A stretch of 6,665 nucleotides of DNA, taken from Candidatus Woesearchaeota archaeon (GTDB lineage Archaea; Nanobdellota; Nanobdellia; SCGC-AAA011-G17; JACQNH01). The DNA lies in assembly GCA_016203175.1 (NCBI GenBank), contig JACQNH010000023.1, positions 1 through 6,665 on the forward strand, in the 5' to 3' direction. The notes beneath the pieces are model-generated. The model was not told the DNA's origin. It did not search any database and was given only the letters and a program-made list of their open reading frames with translations. Positions 1-4,989 of this stretch are shown here, piece by piece (positions within the stretch are counted from its first letter, which is position 1; every line of letters starts with the position of its first letter). The position numbers were made by a program, and so were the translations under genes.

Positions 1-60
1 ACATCTTCAAGATATTCCTCGAAGCATTAATCAGTATATCAAGTAATGTATATTTAAAAA

Positions 61-96
61 GCTGTCGCGCGAGCAGTGAGATGTGAGAAGTGAAAT
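61..96. repeat. GC-rich hairpin followed by three tandem 7-mers
   Basis: Bases 62-76 can fold as CTGTC-GCGC-GAGCAG (one bulged G), which stands out in this AT-rich region. It is followed without a gap by three tandem heptamers: GTGAGAT (76-82), GTGAGAA (83-89) and GTGAAAT (90-96). A TATA-like TTTAAA run at 51-58 would place transcription start near 78-82, so a short untranslated RNA or a regulator-binding array are both possible. No known RNA family was recognised. Confidence 0.35.
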
Positions 97-131
97 ACGA
101 CTTTATGTGCAAAGCCTAAACCTTAGAAATA

Positions 132-139
132 TTTAAATA
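132..139 (+). promoter_or_regulatory. TATA box of the 162-554 gene
   Basis: TTTAAATA is centred 26-27 bases before the ATG at 162. No Shine-Dalgarno motif lies between, so the transcript is probably leaderless. The same spacing recurs at most first genes in the window. Confidence 0.6.
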
Positions 140-161
140 GGAGCATTTTTTATTTATTGAA

Positions 162-554
162 ATGGGTTTAATTGAAAAAATAGAGTTGCCATCAAATTTA
201 GAAACTAAAGCGTTGTTGGAAAGAAAACTCGAAGAATGTAAAGAAAAATACAACTCTGTGATTAGCAAAGCAGATAGGTTTATTCAATTGGATTTGTTAT
301 ATAAACTATGGCTTCTTGAAACATTATCTAATGAAGGCGAAATAAATACTCGAGAAATTCAAGAATATTTTCATAGAACTGTTGGTTATTTATGCTTAAA
401 GCCATTTAATAATGCGTTAGGCGTTATAAATGATTTATGTGTAAATAAAGGCAGAAATGTGATTGACTTGGGCGGTATAGATGCTATGGAAATGTATACA
501 GATTTGTTTATAGCAGGTGCAAGATATAAAGACGGAGAACTTTATAATAGTTAA
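162..554 (+). CDS. Unrecognised 130-aa protein, possibly helical/winged-helix
   Basis: I do not recognise this family. The protein is soluble, has no signal peptide or membrane segment, and begins with a charged helical stretch (about residues 15-40, rich in E and K). Residues 43-95 contain the pattern LYKLWLLETLSNEGEINTRE, then a helix and a hydrophobic stretch. This is loosely like a helix-turn-helix domain that starts with a 'depletes/induces' helix, but the match is weak. The start at 162 is supported by the TATA box at 132-139. The gene ends 52 bases before the PspC gene, which has its own TATA box, so the two are neighbours rather than a clear operon. Codon use looks like the rest of the window. 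The function is unknown; a DNA-binding role is only a guess. Confidence 0.8.
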   Translation: MGLIEKIELPSNLETKALLERKLEECKEKYNSVISKADRFIQLDLLYKLWLLETLSNEGEINTREIQEYFHRTVGYLCLKPFNNALGVINDLCVNKGRNVIDLGGIDAMEMYTDLFIAGARYKDGELYNS

Positions 555-576
555 TTGAAATTAGAAATCAATAATG

Positions 577-584
577 TTTATATA
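577..584 (+). promoter_or_regulatory. TATA box of the PspC gene
   Basis: TTTATATA is centred about 27 bases before the ATG at 607, with no Shine-Dalgarno sequence in between. A leaderless start is inferred. Confidence 0.6.
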
Positions 585-606
585 CTTTAATTTAAGATAA
601 ATACTT

Positions 607-810
607 ATGGTGACTAAACGTTTATACTTATCAAACAAAGACAGAAAAATAGCTGGTTTTTGCGGTGGCCTAGCACAATATTTCAATGTTGATTCTACTT
701 TAATCAGGCTGTTGTATGTTGTTTTAACACTAGCAAGTTTCGGTATTGGAATAATACTTTACATAATTGCATGGATAATAGTTCCTAGAAATCCCGACAA
801 AAACAAATAG
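607..810 (+). CDS. PspC-domain small membrane protein
   Basis: This 67-aa protein matches the PspC domain along its whole length. The N-terminal cytoplasmic part has the signature IAGFCGGLAQYFNVD (residues 15-29) and then the conserved L/I-R-L. A long hydrophobic segment covers about residues 34-59, and a short charged tail (RNPDKNK) follows. In bacteria PspC takes part in the phage-shock envelope-stress response, where it senses or binds the inner membrane. Stand-alone PspC proteins of this size are common in archaea, and their role there is not established. The start at 607 is fixed by the TATA box 27 bases upstream. The gene appears monocistronic, with a T-rich terminator right after the stop. 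It is confidently a PspC family member; a stress-response function is inferred from the family only. Confidence 0.9.
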   Translation: MVTKRLYLSNKDRKIAGFCGGLAQYFNVDSTLIRLLYVVLTLASFGIGIILYIIAWIIVPRNPDKNK

Positions 811-820
811 AAAATCGGCA

Positions 821-835
821 TTTCTCTTTTTTCTT
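821..835 (+). terminator. T-rich terminator after the PspC gene
   Basis: The pyrimidine run TTTCTCTTTTTTCTT starts 10 bases after the stop codon and has no convincing hairpin before it. T-rich tracts of this kind terminate archaeal RNA polymerase. Confidence 0.55.
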
Positions 836-874
836 ATCAACCGTATTTGTTACAAAACCATGCAATAGAAAGAT

Positions 875-910
875 TAATAAATAAGTTAAACTTAGTTAAA
901 ATAAGGTGAT
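875..910 (+). promoter_or_regulatory. Promoter, palindromic operator and SD of the RelE-type operon
   Basis: A TATA-like TAATAAATAA (875-884) runs into a 13-bp inverted repeat, TAAGTT-A-AACTTA (882-894). A further AGTTAAA half-copy at 894-900 lies exactly 10 bp from the AGTTAAA within the palindrome (884-890). A Shine-Dalgarno AAGGTGAT (903-910) precedes the ATG at 916 by 5 bases. This is one of the few first genes here with an SD. The palindrome is the expected kind of binding site for a ribbon-helix-helix antitoxin that represses its own operon; that use is inferred. Confidence 0.55.
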
Positions 911-915
911 ATAAT

Positions 916-1149
916 ATGGTACAAGCTTTAGTAAAAATTGATGAAAATACTAACAGGGTATTAAGTATAGTTAAGGCAAAATATGGTCTAAAAGATAAAG
1001 GGAAGGCTATTGAATTGGTGGTAAGAAAATATATAGAAGAAGAGGATGAGCCCGAATTGAGGCCAGAGTTTATAAAAAAAATAAAATTAATTGAAAAACA
1101 GAATAGTATTAGAGTAGATAATTTTGCTAAAAGATATGGGCTGAAATAA
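916..1149 (+). CDS. DUF2683-like ribbon-helix-helix antitoxin
   Basis: This 77-aa protein resembles the archaeal DUF2683 antitoxin family, with an N-terminus of the type MVQALVKIDENTNRVLSIVK followed by KYGLKDKGKAIELVV. The first 45 residues fit a ribbon-helix-helix fold: a beta strand (residues 2-8) and two helices (about 12-22 and 28-40). The acidic linker EEEDEPELRPEF (41-52) leads to a C-terminal tail that would wrap and neutralise the toxin. The start is set by the strong Shine-Dalgarno AAGGTGAT five bases upstream. The stop codon is immediately followed by the toxin ATG (TAAATG), which is typical of translationally coupled toxin-antitoxin pairs. The palindrome at 882-894 probably is its operator. 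Confidence 0.85.
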   Translation: MVQALVKIDENTNRVLSIVKAKYGLKDKGKAIELVVRKYIEEEDEPELRPEFIKKIKLIEKQNSIRVDNFAKRYGLK

Positions 1150-1428
1150 ATGTATGGTCTGGAAATAAAGCAAGACGCAGATAAGATATTTTCTAAATTA
1201 GCTAAGAAAAATCCGAAACAATTGATGATTATAGATAAAAAGATAAATGAAATAAGAAATAATCCTAATCATATTTATAAATTCTTAAGAAAACCTTTAC
1301 AAACCTATAATAGAGTCCATATTGATAAAAATTTTGTTTTGATATTCAAAATAGACCATAATAAGAAAAGTATAATTGTTCATTATTTTGATCATCATAA
1401 TAATGTCTATAAATGGAGGCCAAAATAG
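1150..1428 (+). CDS. RelE/ParE-superfamily toxin
   Basis: This 92-aa protein has the size and pattern of RelE/ParE toxins. An N-terminal strand is followed by two amphipathic helices (about residues 8-38), then the beta-sheet core with R55-x-H57 and NFVLIFKID (61-69), and a closing motif HYFDHHNNVY (78-87). That last element, with Y/F-D-H-H before a VY, is typical of archaeal RelE-like RNases, which cleave mRNA in the ribosome. ParE-type gyrase inhibitors share the fold, so the target cannot be settled from sequence. The gene starts directly after the antitoxin stop with no Shine-Dalgarno of its own, so it depends on upstream translation. This keeps toxin below antitoxin. All expected core segments are present and nothing suggests inactivation. 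Confidence 0.85.
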   Translation: MYGLEIKQDADKIFSKLAKKNPKQLMIIDKKINEIRNNPNHIYKFLRKPLQTYNRVHIDKNFVLIFKIDHNKKSIIVHYFDHHNNVYKWRPK

Positions 1429-1454
1429 AAAAATTAAAACTTATGAAATTTAAG

Positions 1455-1475
1455 TTACTGCCATTCTTTTGATAC
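1455..1475 (+). repeat. Left copy of a 21-bp direct repeat
   Basis: The 18-base core TTACTGCCATTCTTTTGA (1455-1472) is followed by TAC. The same core followed by CAC occurs at 2478-2498, giving 20/21 identity. Weaker similarity extends on both sides (roughly 1441-1500 against 2466-2522). Each copy lies just after the end of a toxin-antitoxin module, 27 bases after the RelE-type toxin here. Confidence 0.85.
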
Positions 1476-1498
1476 AAATGATATATTTAATAGAAAAG

Positions 1499-1549
1499 CT
1501 TATATAACACCTGTTAATATAATATAACACATGTTAAATAAATCTAACA
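1499..1549 (+). promoter_or_regulatory. MNT-HEPN promoter with 20-bp-spaced TAACAnnTGTTA operators
   Basis: A TATA box (CTTATATA, 1499-1506) lies about 28 bases before the ATG at 1531. Two perfect inverted repeats follow: TAACA-CC-TGTTA (1505-1516) and TAACA-CA-TGTTA (1525-1536). A third half-site, TAACA, lies at 1545-1549 inside the gene. The three TAACA arms start at 1505, 1525 and 1545, exactly 20 bp (about two helical turns) apart. The first palindrome abuts the TATA box and the second covers the start codon, so a bound protein would block initiation. The likely ligand is the winged-helix domain of the MNT protein encoded here. Confidence 0.75.
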
Positions 1550-2049
1550 CTAATAAGATTTTAAGTGTAATATTCAGCTATCCAACTACAAAGTTTACAA
1601 TAAGAGAATTGGCTAGGAAAACAGGAATTTCTGCTCCAACTGCCATGATTATTGTAAGAACCCTTAAAAAAGAAGGAATTGTCAAAGAGTTAAGAGTGGC
1701 GACAGCAAGCCAGGTTTCAGCAAACTTAGAAAGTGAAGTTTACAGAAGGAAAAAGCTCGTTTATAACTTAGAAGAAATATTCTTAAGCAATCTTATAGAA
1801 TATCTGTCTGAAACCTATAAAGACCCTAATGCAATTATATTATTTGGAAGTTATTCTAAAGGATATGATATAGAAAAATCAGATATAGACATAGCTGTAA
1901 TAACTGAAGAAAAACGTAAGTTAGACTTAGATGTTTTCGAAAAGAAATTGGCCAGAAAAATAAGCATACACGAAATAACCCTAGACAAGATAAGCGAAGA
2001 GTTTAAGAATAATCTGTGTAATGGCATTGTGTTAAAAGGAGCTTTATGA
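1531..2049 (+). CDS. MNT-family nucleotidyltransferase antitoxin with N-terminal winged helix
   Basis: This 172-aa protein has two parts. Residues 5-55 form a winged helix-turn-helix (FTIRELARKTGISAPTAMII as the HTH). Residues 98-172 form a minimal nucleotidyltransferase with G106-S107-x3-G111 and the catalytic S117-D118-I119-D120 pair; E148 in SIHEI may be the third acid. In characterised MNT-HEPN pairs the MNT enzyme inactivates the HEPN RNase by adding AMP to a tyrosine, using ATP. Here the fused HTH suggests it also represses its own operon through the TAACAnnTGTTA sites around its start. The start at 1531 is supported by the TATA box 28 bases upstream. Its end overlaps the HEPN start by ATGA, and the SD for the next gene (AGGAG, 2037-2041) lies inside it. 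The fold is confidently assigned; the substrate is inferred. Confidence 0.9.
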   Translation: MLNKSNTNKILSVIFSYPTTKFTIRELARKTGISAPTAMIIVRTLKKEGIVKELRVATASQVSANLESEVYRRKKLVYNLEEIFLSNLIEYLSETYKDPNAIILFGSYSKGYDIEKSDIDIAVITEEKRKLDLDVFEKKLARKISIHEITLDKISEEFKNNLCNGIVLKGAL

Positions 2050-2465
2050 AACCTTTTGAATATTATCTTAGAGAAAATCAAGTTAAGAAACAGTCTGTTG
2101 ATAAGAATCTTGCTAAGTCTTTAGTTGAACAAGCATTAAGAAGATTAGACTATGTTAGCAAGGTAGAAATCGATGAATCAAATAGAGATTTTGTTTTGGA
2201 AGATTATTATGAAGTTATGAGGACCCTTGCGGATGCTGTTCTAGCTTTAAATGGTTATAAATCGTACTCGCATGAAGCTTCTATTGCATTTCTTGGGAGA
2301 TATAAAGAATTTAGTCCTAGTTTAATTGAGAATTTTGACAGAATAAGAAGATTAAGACACGGTTCAAGATACTATGGAGAAAGAACCTCTGTTTCTGATG
2401 CGAAATCGGCCAAAGAACTTGCTAAAATAATAGTTCCTAAGCTTAGAAAGATATTGAAATTGTAA
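2046..2465 (+). CDS. HEPN-domain protein, likely RNase toxin of the MNT pair
   Basis: This 139-aa all-helical HEPN protein is encoded directly after, and overlapping, the MNT gene. The HEPN signature is DRIRRLRHGSRYYG at residues 98-111, giving R99-x5-H105, which fits the R-x4-6-H motif of HEPN RNases. Y109 and Y110 follow and are candidates for modification by the partner. Upstream helices carry the usual family residues (YYEVMRTLADAVLALNGY at 54-71 and SHEASI at 75-80). HEPN proteins of this kind dimerise and cleave RNA when not restrained by MNT. The SD AGGAG ends five bases before the ATG, consistent with efficient coupled translation. It is distantly related to the HEPN at 3866-4291, which lacks the histidine. 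Toxin activity is inferred from the family and motif. Confidence 0.87.
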   Translation: MKPFEYYLRENQVKKQSVDKNLAKSLVEQALRRLDYVSKVEIDESNRDFVLEDYYEVMRTLADAVLALNGYKSYSHEASIAFLGRYKEFSPSLIENFDRIRRLRHGSRYYGERTSVSDAKSAKELAKIIVPKLRKILKL

Positions 2466-2477
2466 TTATGTCTGGAT

Positions 2478-2498
2478 TTACTGCCATTCTTTTGACAC
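2478..2498 (+). repeat. Right copy of the 21-bp direct repeat
   Basis: This is the second copy of TTACTGCCATTCTTTTGA followed by CAC, 1023 bp from the copy at 1455-1475 and 13 bases after the HEPN stop. The T-run inside it could also act as a terminator for the operon. Confidence 0.85.
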
Positions 2499-2521
2499 CT
2501 AAAAGTATATACAATAAGGCT

Positions 2522-2560
2522 CTGTCATAAATTCGGTGTATAAATCTGCTGTCAAATTCG
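2522..2560. repeat. Short imperfect direct repeat in the convergent intergenic region
   Basis: CTGTCATAAATTCG (2522-2535) recurs as CTGTCAAATTCG (2549-2560), 27 bp apart, differing by a two-base deletion. It lies between the ends of the + strand HEPN gene and the minus-strand HD gene. No function can be assigned. Confidence 0.45.
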
Positions 2561-2570
2561 ACTCATATAC

Positions 2571-2589
2571 AAAAAATAAATAATAAATT
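2571..2589 (-). terminator. T-rich terminator of the HD-phosphohydrolase gene
   Basis: On the minus strand, the sequence after the stop codon is rich in T and includes TTTATTTTTT (2580-2571). There is no clear hairpin. It lies between convergent genes. Confidence 0.4.
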
Positions 2590-2592
2590 TAA

Positions 2593-3216
2593 TTACCTTA
2601 ATTTCAGCCTTTTAATCGATCTTTTCAAATTTCTTATTGCTCTATTCTCATATTTTTGCCTGAAAAAATCTGTACAATAAATATATTGCCTGTCTATAAA
2701 TATTTGAAGTATTTTTATTCTTTCAATTCGAAAAGTTTCTTTATAAACAGATTCATATTCCTGTCTTATTTTATCTTCATAATCATTAAATTCTTTTTTT
2801 GATTTTCCAAAAATTGCCAAATCTATATCAGCCATTAATTGCGATTCTATATCACTTGGATGATGTTTATGCTTTGTTGCGAGTATTATCCTTCGCACTA
2901 AATCACAAAATTCTTTCTTCATGCCCATGTTATTTGAAATAGCAATTGCCATACCAGCACTTAATTCTTCATTGTTTATAGACCGTATATCTAGAACTGC
3001 ATCATGCATCCAAATAGCCATTTCAAGCTCATTTGGATGTTCTGCTAAATGATAGACTTTTCTGAATTCATCAAGACACGAATCTATATGTTCTATAGTG
3101 TGGTATTTTCTTCTTTCATCAGAATAACATAATAATATTTTACTGTAGTACTCTTCAGGATTCCCTCTTGCATGAATTCTTTTAAAAAATTCAGTCCATC
3201 TATCTTTGTTCTGCAT
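2593..3216 (-). CDS. Predicted HD-superfamily metal-dependent phosphohydrolase (COG4339-like)
   Basis: This 207-aa protein matches the COG4339 type of HD-superfamily hydrolases in length and motif order. Metal ligands are visible as YH39TIEH43, the HD doublet H71-D72 in IWMHDAVLD, the histidine cluster TKHKHH (114-119), and D130-x-D132 in MADIDLAIFG. The C-terminal part with IRQEY, FRIERIKILQIF and IYCTDFF is also typical. Such enzymes bind a divalent metal and hydrolyse phosphate esters; the substrate of this subfamily is, to my knowledge, not established. The ATG at 3216 lies about 27 bases from a minus-strand TATA box (CTTTAAATT, 3247-3239), so it has its own promoter although it follows the dUTPase gene by only 41 bases. 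Both could act on nucleotides, but that link is only inferred. Confidence 0.88.
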   Translation of the reverse strand: MQNKDRWTEFFKRIHARGNPEEYYSKILLCYSDERRKYHTIEHIDSCLDEFRKVYHLAEHPNELEMAIWMHDAVLDIRSINNEELSAGMAIAISNNMGMKKEFCDLVRRIILATKHKHHPSDIESQLMADIDLAIFGKSKKEFNDYEDKIRQEYESVYKETFRIERIKILQIFIDRQYIYCTDFFRQKYENRAIRNLKRSIKRLKLR

Positions 3217-3238
3217 AAATTTTGTTGAATACAGAAAG

Positions 3239-3247
3239 AATTTAAAG
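3239..3247 (-). promoter_or_regulatory. TATA box of the HD-phosphohydrolase gene
   Basis: CTTTAAATT on the minus strand is centred 27 bases before the ATG at 3216, within the 41-base gap after the dUTPase gene. A leaderless transcript is inferred. Confidence 0.55.
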
Positions 3248-3257
3248 ACTTTCTAAA

Positions 3258-3704
3258 CTATCTACCAGTGCTTCCTAAACCATCACTAACTCTTTCGGTT
3301 TTTGATAGGTCTTCATTTTCAACAATTTTAGCTATTTCATGTTTATGGATTATCATCTGCGCTATTTTATCACCTTTTTTTGCATTATAATCTTTATCAT
3401 CATGATTCATTAATATAACCATGACCTCTCCCCTATACCCAGAGTCTATTGTCCCAGGGCTGTTGTGAACGTTAACTCCGTGCTTGCTTGCCAACCCCGA
3501 CCTTGATCTTATTTGTGCTTCATAACCTACAGGCAGCTCTATTGCAATGCCTGTTCTGGCTGTATATCTACTTCTTGCAGGGATAACGAAATCTTCAATT
3601 GCATACAAATCAAGTCCAGCATCGCCAAGTTTTGCATAACTTGGTATACATGCATCAGGATGTAATTTTTTTATTTTTAATTCTAAACTATGCTCTCCGT
3701 CCAT
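3258..3704 (-). CDS. dut: dUTP diphosphatase (trimeric dUTPase)
   Basis: This 148-aa protein carries all five motifs of trimeric dUTPases in order: GDAGLDLYA (27-35), RSRSGLA (66-72), GTIDSGYRGE (84-93) with catalytic D87 and the sugar-gating Y90, GDKIAQM (111-117), and SDGLGSTG (140-147) preceded by R138. It converts dUTP to dUMP and diphosphate with Mg2+, keeps uracil out of DNA and feeds dTMP synthesis. The active site is shared between subunits of a homotrimer. In motif 5 the usual phenylalanine of GFGSTG, which stacks on the uracil, is leucine (L143); activity is still likely. A minus-strand TATA box at 3736-3729 lies 28 bases before the ATG, which supports this start. The gene sits between two MNT-HEPN modules and is followed by an HD hydrolase. 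Confidence 0.95.
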   Translation of the reverse strand: MDGEHSLELKIKKLHPDACIPSYAKLGDAGLDLYAIEDFVIPARSRYTARTGIAIELPVGYEAQIRSRSGLASKHGVNVHNSPGTIDSGYRGEVMVILMNHDDKDYNAKKGDKIAQMIIHKHEIAKIVENEDLSKTERVSDGLGSTGR

Positions 3705-3728
3705 AATCTTTTTAATATTTTAATGTTT

Positions 3729-3736
3729 ATTTAAAT
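3729..3736 (-). promoter_or_regulatory. TATA box of the dUTPase gene
   Basis: TTTAAATA on the minus strand is centred 28 bases before the dUTPase ATG at 3704. It is identical to the boxes of the genes starting at 162 and 4887. Confidence 0.6.
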
Positions 3737-3830
3737 ACACTCTTGTGATAAATAATAGATATTTTTTAATATATCTTAAATTGGAAGTAATATAGAAAAT
3801 TATTGACTGCTGTTAATTTTTTACTATGAT

Positions 3831-3850
3831 GCTGCCTGAGAATAGGTAGC
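3831..3850. other. 7-bp hairpin downstream of the second HEPN gene
   Basis: GCTGCCT (3831-3837) pairs with AGGTAGC (3844-3850) around a 6-base loop, with one wobble pair. It lies 16 bases after the stop of the minus-strand HEPN gene. No T-run follows on the minus strand, so it is not a classical terminator; it could be a 3'-end structure of the transcript. Confidence 0.4.
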
Positions 3851-3865
3851 TATGATTACTTTCTA

Positions 3866-4291
3866 CTAAGATTTAACCCACTCCAAAAATTCTTTTCCAT
3901 ACTTTTTCCAGAAATCAAGTATTTCTTGTGATTGATTCAGTGTTGGTTTAAATCCCCTATAATTCATATCATTTCTTATCATCCTAAATCTATCCAAATT
4001 ATTCAAAACAAAACTATTCTTTATTTTAACGTCCATCAAAACTTTAATGCTCGGTTCATGCTGCCTCGCTTCATAACCCATTTTCCATAATTTAGCATCT
4101 CCAATTTGCCTAAGCACTTCATATAATTCCCTAAATATCACTATAGCATTACTTTCTTTTAAAGGGATCTCCAAGACAGAATTTGCAGTAATCTTTGCTA
4201 CTTGAATTAAAGAATTAGCTATGTTTATATCTGGAGATCTTTTCACTAGGCTTCCTTTTTCTAAATAATTTTTTATTAAGTTTTGATCCAT
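3866..4291 (-). CDS. Second HEPN-domain protein, catalytic histidine replaced
   Basis: This 141-aa helical protein is a diverged relative of the HEPN at 2046-2465 and is paired with an MNT gene in the same way. The signature DRFRMIRNDMNYRG (100-113) aligns with DRIRRLRHGSRYYG of the first copy, so the histidine of R-x4-6-H is replaced by N107, while the tyrosine (Y111 against Y109) and the final glycine are kept. Other matching segments are FRELYEVLRQIGDAKLWKMG (53-72) and HEPSI (78-82). It may therefore be a weak or non-catalytic HEPN, or use an R-N-x3-Y variant active site. The ATG lies two bases after the MNT stop, with an SD-like GTGAT (4302-4298) inside the MNT end. Fold and pairing are clear; RNase activity is uncertain. 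Confidence 0.83.
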   Translation of the reverse strand: MDQNLIKNYLEKGSLVKRSPDINIANSLIQVAKITANSVLEIPLKESNAIVIFRELYEVLRQIGDAKLWKMGYEARQHEPSIKVLMDVKIKNSFVLNNLDRFRMIRNDMNYRGFKPTLNQSQEILDFWKKYGKEFLEWVKS

Positions 4292-4293
4292 TT

Positions 4294-4887
4294 TTATATC
4301 ACGTTAGGCCTTACTTCTAAAAACCCCCATAATACCATTCCATTAGCAATGCTATTAAACACATTTATATCAACTAATCTTTCGTTAAACAAATGTATTT
4401 GTATCTTTCTATTTATTTCTTTCTCAAATTCGTATAGCTCTCTAATATTAAATGTTTGATACTCTTTAACGCTACTATCTAATATAGCTATGTCAATGTC
4501 TGAATCAGAATTATCCTCGCCTTTCCTAAAGCTTCCAAATAATATTATCGCTCTTGGATTTTTATATGTATTAACTAAAAATTCTACTAAACCACTTCGA
4601 TAAATAAAATTTAAGTTGTATACTATTTTAATTCTTGTAAACTTCAAATTATCCCTATTAGCCTTTATTCTCCAAATATTTTTCAGTTTAATTATAATTA
4701 TAAGCTCTTCTCTATACAGCACATCTAATATCTTTCCGATATTGGACTTTTTTACTTTAGTTAGTTTTGCTACTTCAGATAAGCTAAATTCCTTATCTGG
4801 AAAATGTACAAATAAAGCTATAACTCTCTGAGAAGATGATTCTATATAGTGTTTATAGTAACTTTTTATAACAGTTGGTTTTTTCAT
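4294..4887 (-). CDS. Second MNT nucleotidyltransferase with N-terminal winged helix
   Basis: This 197-aa protein has the same architecture as the protein at 1531-2049. A winged helix covers about residues 20-75 (FSLSEVAKLTKVKKSNIGKI as the HTH), a linker includes RIKIVYNLNFIYRSGLVEFL, and the nucleotidyltransferase core has G118-S119-x3-G123 and S129-D130-I131-D132. The two proteins share the block NPRAIILFGS/DPNAIILFGS, so they are paralogues. The position that may supply the third acid in the first copy (SIHEI) is QIHLF here, so catalysis may be altered. By family analogy it AMPylates and silences its HEPN partner and represses its own operon. The start at 4887 lies 28 bases from a TATA box, and its ATG touches the palindrome at 4887-4902. 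The C-terminus is extended by RPNVI-type residues. Confidence 0.88.
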   Translation of the reverse strand: MKKPTVIKSYYKHYIESSSQRVIALFVHFPDKEFSLSEVAKLTKVKKSNIGKILDVLYREELIIIIKLKNIWRIKANRDNLKFTRIKIVYNLNFIYRSGLVEFLVNTYKNPRAIILFGSFRKGEDNSDSDIDIAILDSSVKEYQTFNIRELYEFEKEINRKIQIHLFNERLVDINVFNSIANGMVLWGFLEVRPNVI

Positions 4888-4902
4888 ATAACAGTTGTTA
4901 TA
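4867..4902 (-). promoter_or_regulatory. TAACAnnTGTTA operator of the second MNT-HEPN operon
   Basis: A perfect 16-bp inverted repeat, TATAACA-GT-TGTTATA, spans 4887-4902 and ends on the start codon. A second copy of its left arm, TATAACAGTTG, lies at 4867-4877 inside the gene, exactly 20 bp away. The core is the same TAACA-nn-TGTTA with the same 20-bp periodicity as at the first MNT operon (1505-1549). Autorepression by the winged-helix domain is inferred. Confidence 0.75.
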
Positions 4903-4911
4903 TTTAGGAAC

Positions 4912-4919
4912 TATTTAAA
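4912..4919 (-). promoter_or_regulatory. TATA box of the second MNT-HEPN operon
   Basis: TTTAAATA on the minus strand is centred about 28 bases before the ATG at 4887. The palindromic operator fills the space between it and the start codon. Confidence 0.6.
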
Positions 4920-4989
4920 CTTTTTTATTTTATATAGGTTAAATCTTTTTATGAAAGAAACTTTGCTTAATTTATAGAAACCACTCTAC

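Noticed and set aside
2..46. Possible C-terminal tail of an upstream gene (frame ending in TAA at 44-46, reading ...DIPRSINQYIK)
   Set aside because: Only 14 codons are visible, another frame is also open here, and there is no family signal.
1499..1549. CRISPR-like array from the 20-bp-spaced TAACA repeats
   Set aside because: Repeats are only 12 bp and palindromic, spacers are 8 bp, and the array overlaps a promoter and start codon; an operator explains it better.
1851..2081. Minus-strand open frame opposite the MNT and HEPN genes
   Set aside because: It is antisense to two well-supported genes, has no promoter at the right spacing and no recognisable domain.
3806..3820. Third copy of the 21-bp direct repeat (ACTGCTGTTAATTTT)
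   Set aside because: Only ACTGC and scattered T positions match the repeat, which is expected by chance in AT-rich DNA.
4616..4831. Plus-strand open frame opposite the second MNT gene
   Set aside because: It lies entirely antisense to a gene with clear domains; its hydrophobic content is the reverse complement of a lysine/asparagine-rich protein.
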